Shown here piece after piece: positions 56,731 to 64,000 of a DNA stretch of 64,000 nt. A model generated the notes under the pieces. It was given only the letters and a program-made list of their open reading frames with translations, had not been told where the DNA came from and did not search any database. The position numbers and the translations under genes are program-made. Origin of the DNA: Neoconidiobolus thromboides FSU 785. Lineage: Eukaryota; Entomophthoromycota; Entomophthoromycetes; Entomophthorales; Neoconidiobolaceae. Position 1 is the stretch's first letter; every line of letters begins with the position of its first letter. Location: positions 62,001 to 126,000 of the forward strand of contig MU626300.1 of the NCBI GenBank assembly GCA_025603075.1, written 5' to 3'.

Positions 56731-57313
56731 TATAAATGATTGTGACTACTTTTTATTATCCAAACATGAGATTATGTGAAAATCAATTTTACTTATATAT
56801 TAAGAATTGCATTAATATTTACTATTGTAAATAGAAAATTATATATAACAAGAAGAATAAAAAGCAATATAGTGAATATTATTTTTGAATTATAAAACCA
56901 AAAGCTATTATATTATGACTTATATATTCCAAACTACATCTTTATCCGAATCATTTGAGCTAAAAAAACTATGATTCAACAATCATAATTTTTAGAAAAA
57001 TGTATTGCAAAAAATCGTTTAAGTTCAAATATGCGCTCTATTGCTAATAATTTTAATGCTTAATAATTTATGCTTTAGACATAACTATAATATGAAATCC
57101 AGATTTAAATGTAAGATACGCTTAAATTTAAATTTTTGTAAATCAACTGCAGTTATTTCATATAAATAAATTAAAGTAGAATGTCGCTTATTTTATAGTA
57201 TTATGAGTTAATATATATATCCTGTTTAAACTGGAAGAGGTGATTTTATGATTAAAATTTTGTATTTAGTGTAATTAGTCTATAATTCCACTTTTAGAGT
57301 AAAAAAATATGAT
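56731..57313. other. Spacer between foldback copies 17 and 18
   Basis: About 580 bases of AT-rich sequence, no gene seen. Confidence 0.4.
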
Positions 57314-57414
57314 TTAGAGACATATTTTTTTGTTTAAAAATTTTACTGACAACCTTTCTGCTCAAATAGCGCTTAAAAAAAGAAAAAAGTAATGAAACCA
57401 AAAAAAAATCCCCA
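57314..57414 (-). mobile_element. Foldback MITE copy 18
   Basis: Starts TTAGAGACATATTTTTTTG (drifted), with AATTTTACTGACAACC, AAATAGCGCTTAAAAAAAG and GTAATGAAACC; ends AATCCCCAAT. A lone terminus-like CCAAAAAAGGCATCCCCAT sits further on at 57541-57559, perhaps from a broken neighbour copy. Confidence 0.75.
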
Positions 57415-57422
57415 ATTACTAT

Positions 57423-57458
57423 ATTAACATAGCTTACTTTATTAACATAGCTTACTTT
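57423..57458. repeat. Perfect 18-bp tandem duplication
   Basis: The unit ATTAACATAGCTTACTTT occurs twice in a row directly after MITE copy 18 (57423-57440 and 57441-57458). Confidence 0.85.
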
Positions 57459-57956
57459 CGAGTTCACTGGGCTTTTTTTATTTGATACTGCCAATAAATT
57501 GTTTGCCTTTTCTTAATATAGAAAAAACAAATAAATAATACCAAAAAAGGCATCCCCATCCAACTATGTTTATGACTGCATATTTCATGATATCGTCTCA
57601 AAACTTTTAATTATCTGTTTAGGAATCTAGATAAATGACATGTACTTAATATGTTTTTAATTTGAAGAAGCTATGCTAATGGCATAGACTAACAAGGTTA
57701 AGATTTTGTTTTCAAAGATAACATCTAAGTAACAAAGGTTGTAAGCAAATTTTATCCAGTATAGATACATAATTTTAACAAAGTATTTTTATGTGAAAAT
57801 AGCTTTTACTTTCATACATAATAAAATATTCTATTATAACCAATAATAGCCTTATTTCTGCTTAGAAATATTAGATTGCTTTAGAAAATATCTAATATTA
57901 AATACCCTGACGACTGGGTAGCTTAATTTTAACCATCCCCAAACTTTAATAAAGAA
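57459..57956. other. Spacer between foldback copies 18 and 19
   Basis: About 500 bases; includes a solitary MITE-like end at 57541-57559. No gene seen. Confidence 0.4.
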
Positions 57957-58061
57957 TATGGGAGTGTTTTTTTTGACTTCATTGTTTTTTCCACTTTTTA
58001 AGCGCTATTTAAGTAGAAAGATTATTAACAAAATTCTTAAACACAAAAATACATCCCCATA
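57957..58061 (+). mobile_element. Foldback MITE copy 19
   Basis: Starts TATGGGAGTG and ends CATCCCCATA, with AAGCGCTATTTAAGTAGAAA and ATTCTTAAACACAAAAATAC. TA at both edges. Confidence 0.85.
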
Positions 58062-58883
58062 TGTAGCTTAAATCTCAAAAACTGTTTGGTTCAGATACTT
58101 TCCATTTATATTATTTTAATGACCTCTGGTATTAGTATTATTAAAACATGTTGATTTTAAAACTATTCTTTGGATATCAATATTAGCAGTATCCATATCT
58201 TTATTATACAATCAGTTATTCATACAAACCAGTTGTCTACTTATTTATAATAATCAAACCCATTATAGGCTTTTAGAATACATCAATAAGGGATTGAGTA
58301 AATACGGTATAAATTAACCGCCGAATTTATACACTAAATATTTATTACAAAGTTTAAAAGATTCCAATTAACTAGTAATTTTATTTATAAGCTGTTATTG
58401 AATTATATGGCAGGGCTCCCGATAATCTCAAGATCTTTAATAAATATTCTTATTTTTAACTGTGGCTGCCAATTTTTATATAGTTTATTCGGGTATTAAG
58501 GGAAAGTAAAGCTTTCATTATATTAATTAATCTTGGCTCTATGGTCTTAGAGGTTTATTGAGTTTGATCTACAATAAATATGTCATACATTCAGATATAG
58601 AAAATTATAATGGTACTTTGATATAGTATTACTTTTTGTTTAAAATATCAATTATGTGTATTTTCTACTAAATAATAGGTGTAACCATATTGAAAGAAAT
58701 AACCAATTATTAAAGAAAGTCAGATAATAATGATTGTGTAATTAGCTAAGCGTAATTGAATAAAATTGTATATATTAGTGAATCAAACCAGAGGTTTTAG
58801 TTTGTGAGTCTAGATGAGACAAATAATCCATATGTAGTAATAGCTAAACGAAAATAATACATATTATTTATTACAGATAAATA
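58062..58883. other. Spacer between foldback copies 19 and 20
   Basis: About 820 bases without gene or RNA that I can support. Confidence 0.4.
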
Positions 58884-58981
58884 TATGGGGATGTTTTTTT
58901 TTAAGAATTTTACTAACAATCTTTCCACTCAAATAGCGCTTAAAAAATGGAAAAAGTAATGAAATCAAAACAACCCATATA
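58884..58981 (-). mobile_element. Foldback MITE copy 20
   Basis: Starts TATGGGGATGTTTTTTTTT, with a few bases lost before AAGAATTTTACTAACAATC, then AAATAGCGCTTAAAAAATGG and GTAATGAAATC; ends CAACCCATA. TA at both edges. Confidence 0.82.
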
Positions 58982-60963
58982 GTACAATTTTGTAAATTTC
59001 GTTGTAACCTAATGATTTAATGTTTTTTAGAATATTTGAAATTAAGGTTGATCGCCGGGCTATATGTATATTATTAATACCACCTTCGAAATCTATAGAC
59101 AGTGCAGTTATTATTAAGGTCCCTAATGCCAAGGAAAGTTAATAACCATTATTTGACGGATACTTGGACTCAATGTGTGTGGAATTAGATTAGATTAGGT
59201 TAACTACAATCTAAATTAAAATTATGTCATATAATTCTGTTGTTTTTACAAGGCTTATTCTCAGAAATTTAAAAAAACACCATAAATATGATGTTATTTG
59301 CCCTTATTAATTACGTTTGTTAAAATCTATAGATTTAAGTTCTTGTGAGAGCCGGAGTCCTTAAATGATTATTTTATCAAACAAGGAAAATTATTATAAT
59401 GATGAAAGGGCCATAGAAGGAAAGTTACTTTATCTAAGTATTAATATGGTATTTTCAATAAATTACGTATATTTGATTTTTTTTTATCTTTAAACTTTAC
59501 TAAAATAATTGACTATACAGCAACTGAGTTTTACTCAGAATTTCTACCAAATTGATTTTAAAAATCCTCGCTTTTTGCTAAAACCCTGAAAAGCTGATAG
59601 ATCTCAAATATCTTTATTACTGGTAGTTAAAAAATTATGAGAAAACAGATAGAAGTAGGAGGGTGCAGAAAAGTGCAGAAATTAGTCTAAGTTTTGGAGA
59701 GAGGTGCTAACAAAGAACGATCAACTTCTGGTATGAAAAAGGGGCAAGGTGCTGAGAAATACTCATATTGGTATAAAACAATCCAGACATAAGAAAGATG
59801 CAAGTGTGAAGGGTTGAGGCAAACTCACATTTCTTCAAGGATTTGTATACAGTGGGACTGTTTTAGCTGAGATGGATTTTGACTAACTATTCATATAGGG
59901 ATAAAAACAGGTGTTTCAAATCAGTGTAATAATACAAACTATTACAAAGATTATCTTTACATAGTGCACATTTCAATCAAAATAGCCTTACAAAAAAAAC
60001 TTGAGTTCAAAGATCCACATAGAATTTGACTCTAAGAGTAAGTCTCTACAAATTAAAAAACCTGGTTTTGGCATAAAAAAAGAGCTTAATGTTGGATTTC
60101 CAAAATAGGAATTCAGAGATAACTTTAATTCAAGAATGGAATTGAAAATTGCTCACTTTACAAAACTTAAGTAATAACCCTATTACAAAAAAGTCGTGCC
60201 CTATTAACTAAAGGTTGAAGATAATTGAAGGTAATAGAAGAAACAATAGAATTAAGTGGGGTTTGGGATCGCATTTTAAGTTGAAACTTAGATATTTGAA
60301 ACATAATAGTTTTGATTACAATTGAAAGTTGGTTTTAAGGTTTTAAAAGGACAGAGAATGAGTTAATGGTCTTATTTAAAGACAAGTTAGAATCGCATCA
60401 AGCCTAATCCCATATTAAGGAAAGGCATTAAATTGACAAAATTAGGATTAAATGGAGCTTTAACTCAGATTAAGGAAAGCTATAAACTAAGAAAAAAACA
60501 GATTTAATTTAAGCCATTCTGTTCAATTTAGAGTTTTCAAGTTTGAATGGTACTAGTAAACGTTTTAATTTTTGGTTGATCCTAAAAGTATTTTATAAAA
60601 TACTTTGTCATATCATGAGTATATTTTTGCATAAACAAAGTTCAACAATTTAATTATGGTCTATTTCTTTAATTCTATAAAAGCAGTGATTTTTTATATT
60701 ACATATTATTAAATGTATATTACTATTTACTCACTTAAATAAACACATATTTGAAGGACAGTGATTGCGTTATTTATTACGTTGAAGCCTAAACGAGTTT
60801 TATAGCTAATATCATTAAATCATATTTTAGTTTTAGCCATTTTCTATAAAAAAGAGAAATTATCTGGATCATCAATAAGTGTTCAATCTACTAAAGTATA
60901 TATACTATTAAAAATCTAAGAAAATCAAAATCAAAATTGTACCTTTATTTTTATATTTCACTA
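58982..60963. other. Long non-coding tract with purine-rich segment
   Basis: About 2 kb with stops in all frames. From about 59550 to 60540 the + strand is unusually rich in A and G (for example GGAGGGTGCAGAAAAGTGC, GGAGAGAGGTGC) and higher in G/C than the surroundings, with loosely repeated phrases (TGGTAT-AAA, ATTAAGGAAAG). No known RNA recognised. Confidence 0.4.
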
Positions 60964-62046
60964 ATGACTATCGAATCAACTTTATTTAATAATCAAAGAG
61001 AGTTTATTTTAAAGAAGGCAACAACGAAACAGCGAATACAAATCTGGAAGAATTGCTATCAAACGTGGGGCTATGGGATGAATGAAAAGGACTATTTAAA
61101 ATTAGAGAAAAAGATAAGTAATTCCTCATACAGTATAAAAAATTTAGAATATTATGTATTACAAACAGCACAATGCAATAACGAAATTAATTTTTTAACA
61201 CAATTAGAAACAATAAAACGACAAACTTATTATCATCACCCTATTCACGGATTTAAAGTCATTGATTTATTATATATTGCTTCAATTATAACCCCAGAGC
61301 ATTTAAGGGGTTTAGGTTACGCTAGTAAAGCGTTTGAGTTATTATTGCCTCAATTAACAAAAATGGGCTGTTTTGGTAGTATATTATACTCGGATATTGG
61401 TAATTTCTATGAACGATATGGATATAAATTATATTCTCCTTATCAATTAGAAATAACATGTAGTGATAATAATAAATTGATAATACTAAATAAGAATATT
61501 CATTTTTTAAATCAAACTCAAGTAATTAAATTATGTGAATGGGACAGCTTAAAGTTAGCTACGAATATTAAAAATATGAATAAATCTCAGTTACCTGAAG
61601 CTGGATTATTTGCTGTTGTACCGAGTATTGATAATTATATTGGGCATTGGGAGACTTGTAAATTACAAGCAAAGAATAAAAAGGTGCCATTACCTCAATA
61701 TTATGCTGCTATGCATCAGCCCACTACATCTACGGATAACATTCAATTTCTAATATGGACATACGATTTTCTTTTAAATCAATTAATCGTTTTAAGACAT
61801 CGTTTAATTGATGATCATGCCTCTGATCTTTTATATCATGCTTTATATATAGCTAATCGATTTAATATGAATAAACTGGTTGCTTGGAACCTCCCACTTG
61901 AGTTAATTAGAAACAGTTCGTTAATAAATGAAGCTACTTGGATTAAAAGGAAAGAAATTTCTCTGCCCTACGCTATATTTCCGGATTTGAATCAAAAAGA
62001 CCATCAACCACATTGGTGTGAAGTTCAAAAGTATACTTGGTTTTAA
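60964..62046 (+). CDS. LYC1-like GNAT acetyltransferase (paralogue C)
   Basis: Intronless, 360 residues from the ATG at 60964 (MTIESTLFNNQREFILKKA). An in-frame ATG at 60937 would add only MYLYFYISL, hydrophobic and unlike the paralogues, so the second start is preferred. Acetyl-CoA loop RGLGYAS in ASIITPEHLRGLGYASKAFE, then LYSDIGNFYERYGYKLYSPY. The C-terminal domain has QFLIWTYDFLLNQLIVLRHR and ends HWCEVQKYTWF as in LYC1. Same likely function as the other two. About 130 bp from the SteA-like gene, converging with it. Confidence 0.82.
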   Translation: MTIESTLFNNQREFILKKATTKQRIQIWKNCYQTWGYGMNEKDYLKLEKKISNSSYSIKNLEYYVLQTAQCNNEINFLTQLETIKRQTYYHHPIHGFKVIDLLYIASIITPEHLRGLGYASKAFELLLPQLTKMGCFGSILYSDIGNFYERYGYKLYSPYQLEITCSDNNKLIILNKNIHFLNQTQVIKLCEWDSLKLATNIKNMNKSQLPEAGLFAVVPSIDNYIGHWETCKLQAKNKKVPLPQYYAAMHQPTTSTDNIQFLIWTYDFLLNQLIVLRHRLIDDHASDLLYHALYIANRFNMNKLVAWNLPLELIRNSSLINEATWIKRKEISLPYAIFPDLNQKDHQPHWCEVQKYTWF

Positions 62047-62176
62047 TATTTATGTGTTTTTTTAAGTTTTTAGATGTTAAATAACAAACTAATAAATGTG
62101 ATAAAGGTTAAATAAAATAATATATGATTAAGTTTTAATAAGTTAATATAATTTTAATATATAAAATAAATAAGAT

Positions 62177-63817
62177 TTAAAAACCATGCATTAAATCTAA
62201 AGTAGAGATATCGTTATTATCAAAAGTAAAGCCTAAATTTTTAGCTAATTCCTGATTTAAATAATTTTCATTATCAAATAAATTTAAATTCCAGTTCTGA
62301 AATTGATGATTATCATTATCATTGATTTGAGCTAATTCAGGTGTAAATGAGGAACCTTCAGTTTCAGAACCAGAGTTATTATTATGACCATTGTTATTCT
62401 GAATATTCATATTCTGTCCATTGCTTTGTGTATTGTTATTTAAATTAGTAATGATTTCTCCTTTACTATTTAAATGCTCAGGGTGATGTAAAGCTAAATG
62501 TTGAGCTAATTGATCCTTACGATTAAAAGTCCTTGGACATTTCTCATGTGGACATGGATTTGGATGTTCATGAGTTTTATGATGTCTTCTTAATTGATCA
62601 CTTCTTTTAAAGGCCCTACCGCAGTATTCTACTTGACAAACATGGGGTCTTTCATTTGGATCAATAATTGTATTCATTTTATTTAACTTTGGTGGCATTG
62701 GGTATGGGCTTAAATCTTTCATCATATTATGACGAAGCATACTTGGTTTGTTTCCCATAGTTAAAAAAGGTTCAGGATTGAAGCCCATAAAGGGGTGTTG
62801 GGCTATTGGACTATCAAAAGGTAAGTTGGTAAATGAATTACGATTCAAGTCCATACTTGGAGACATCATATCAATTGTATTTAATTCATCGGATAGGGAA
62901 GGTGATTGAAATAAATTATTACAAAATAATTGTTGTGGTGAATAATTCATAAAGGAGCGAGTTAATAATGGATTATCAAAAGGTAACATGTATGACTGTG
63001 GTGGAGTAAATGGATTCATTTCCCATGGATAAGACATAAATGCTAAGCCACTTTGTTCTATTAATTGACGTTGTTGTTGTAATATATTGTTGTTGTTTCC
63101 TGGATTTAAGGAAGCATTGTCATAAATTAAATGTTGATCAACTCTCTTTGGTATACCTGAATGAGCTAACGGATGTCTCTTGCTTTTAGTACTACTATTG
63201 TTATTATTAGCACTATCTAGATTTTCCATTTCTTCTTCTTCTTCTTCTTCGTCATTAATATTACTGTTAGTATTAACATCTTCGGTAGTAGGTTCAGTAC
63301 CCATACTTTCTCTTTTTAAATCTCTTTCTAAAGCATCAATAAATAGTCTATCATGAGGGACAGAATACCAAAAGAATACTTTTTGTTTCTTTTGAGTTCT
63401 AATACAATTACTTCTATATAACATTTCTAAAAATTCACTTCTAGGTTCTTCTAAAATAGCATCAATACCAGGTTTTAAGTTTCTTAAATCACTAAAGATT
63501 CCTTCTTCAAATTTTTTAAAGTTTTTTACTGGTCTTCCATAACATTCAAAACGATAAACCAAACTACGTACAATATCGGTACCTGTCATAAAAAATAGTG
63601 AATTCCATAAGATACAACTGATAGCTTCACCGTTATTCAATGGAAATCTTAAAATTGGATTTTCAATATCCCATTTACTTGGTGCATTTAAAAAGAAATC
63701 TTTTAAATTTTCGACTTTGGTCATATTATCCTCTTTATTAATATTTTCTTCGACTTGTTCTTCTTTAATTGTATGTGCTTCTTCATTTTCATTGTATAAG
63801 TTTAAAAAGTAGTTCAT
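62177..63817 (-). CDS. SteA/Ste12-type transcription factor (STE domain plus two C2H2 fingers)
   Basis: Intronless, 546 residues. The STE DNA-binding domain covers about residues 38-155: FFLNAPSKWDIENPILRFPL, ISCILWNSLFFMTGTDIVRS, FEEGIFSDLRNLKPGIDA and RTQKKQKVFFWYSVPHDRLF. A Glu-rich and Asn/Pro-rich middle follows. Two C2H2 fingers at about 391-445 (CQVEYCGRAFKRSDQLRRHH and CPHEKCPRTFNRKDQLAQH-LALHH) make it the SteA architecture of filamentous fungi, absent from budding-yeast Ste12. It acts below the pheromone/invasive-growth MAP kinase in the nucleus. A poly-Asn tail with QN repeats may vary in length. Confidence 0.93.
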   Translation of the reverse strand: MNYFLNLYNENEEAHTIKEEQVEENINKEDNMTKVENLKDFFLNAPSKWDIENPILRFPLNNGEAISCILWNSLFFMTGTDIVRSLVYRFECYGRPVKNFKKFEEGIFSDLRNLKPGIDAILEEPRSEFLEMLYRSNCIRTQKKQKVFFWYSVPHDRLFIDALERDLKRESMGTEPTTEDVNTNSNINDEEEEEEEMENLDSANNNNSSTKSKRHPLAHSGIPKRVDQHLIYDNASLNPGNNNNILQQQRQLIEQSGLAFMSYPWEMNPFTPPQSYMLPFDNPLLTRSFMNYSPQQLFCNNLFQSPSLSDELNTIDMMSPSMDLNRNSFTNLPFDSPIAQHPFMGFNPEPFLTMGNKPSMLRHNMMKDLSPYPMPPKLNKMNTIIDPNERPHVCQVEYCGRAFKRSDQLRRHHKTHEHPNPCPHEKCPRTFNRKDQLAQHLALHHPEHLNSKGEIITNLNNNTQSNGQNMNIQNNNGHNNNSGSETEGSSFTPELAQINDNDNHQFQNWNLNLFDNENYLNQELAKNLGFTFDNNDISTLDLMHGF

Positions 63818-64000
63818 GATGCCGTTGATGTTATGTATTTAAATATGAGATGCTAAAATGTGATGGGTGATTGAGATTAAATATGTATATAAATAAAAAA
63901 TTAAGGAGATCTATATAAAATAAGAGATATAATTTTAAAAATAATTTAAACAAAAGAAATAGATTGAAGGGGATTTATATACTTTTCAAATTTAAATAAC
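63818..64000. other. Upstream region of the SteA-like gene
   Basis: 183 bases to the window edge; purine-rich on the + strand. The leader and promoter of the SteA-like gene should lie here and beyond. Confidence 0.35.

Noticed and set aside
6351-58981. CRISPR-like array of similar repeats
   Set aside because: Repeats are about 104 bp, in both orientations and spaced irregularly over 52 kb in a eukaryotic genome.

Overview
The window is nuclear DNA from a very AT-rich filamentous fungus. The evidence is spliceosomal introns of about 38-70 bp with GTA...AG ends in the housekeeping genes, a eukaryotic tRNA-Glu, an RNA polymerase III subunit, a SteA/Ste12-type regulator, a CTS1-like chitinase with a CBM19 domain, ribonuclease T2, subtilisin and LYC1-like acetyltransferases. 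Base composition, tiny introns and gene content resemble an early-diverging zygomycete such as Conidiobolus (Entomophthoromycotina). That placement is inference.

Layout. 1-14 kb is a gene-dense housekeeping block: RNA polymerase III subunit RPC2 (3' end cut off by the window edge), an AF9/ENL/Taf14-like YEATS protein, a monocarboxylate-type MFS transporter, a decayed locus at 7.1-8.5 kb, a multi-exon gene read here as FAAP24-like, a DHHC palmitoyltransferase and an endophilin-like BAR-SH3 protein. A secreted GH18-CBM19 chitinase follows (14.6-15.9 kb). From 15.9 to 27.7 kb there is almost no coding sequence except one isolated homeobox gene. 27.7-40 kb holds a small secreted Cys protein, a LYC1-like GNAT next to an arylamine N-acetyltransferase, and two ribonuclease T2 paralogues in opposite orientation flanking a subtilisin. 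42-53 kb carries an M18 aspartyl aminopeptidase, two tiny Gly/Ser-rich secreted proteins, a second GNAT, a Yippee protein and RMI1. 53.6-64 kb carries tRNA-Glu(UUC), a second homeobox gene, a long non-coding tract, a third GNAT and a SteA-like regulator.

The most striking non-genic feature is a family of about 20 copies of a roughly 104-bp foldback element (terminal motif TGGGGATGT, mostly flanked by TA). It occurs in both orientations in nearly all larger intergenic gaps, including a five-copy cluster at 16.8-17.9 kb and a head-to-tail pair at 41.4 kb. It has the form of a Tc1/mariner-like MITE. No transposase is visible in the window.

The genes do not form one pathway. Two themes recur: genome maintenance (FAAP24-like protein and RMI1) and extracellular degradation (chitinase, subtilisin, two T2 RNases). 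The secreted and acetyltransferase genes are intronless, and several have a TATA box about 40-60 bp before the ATG. The conserved cellular genes are usually split by tiny introns.
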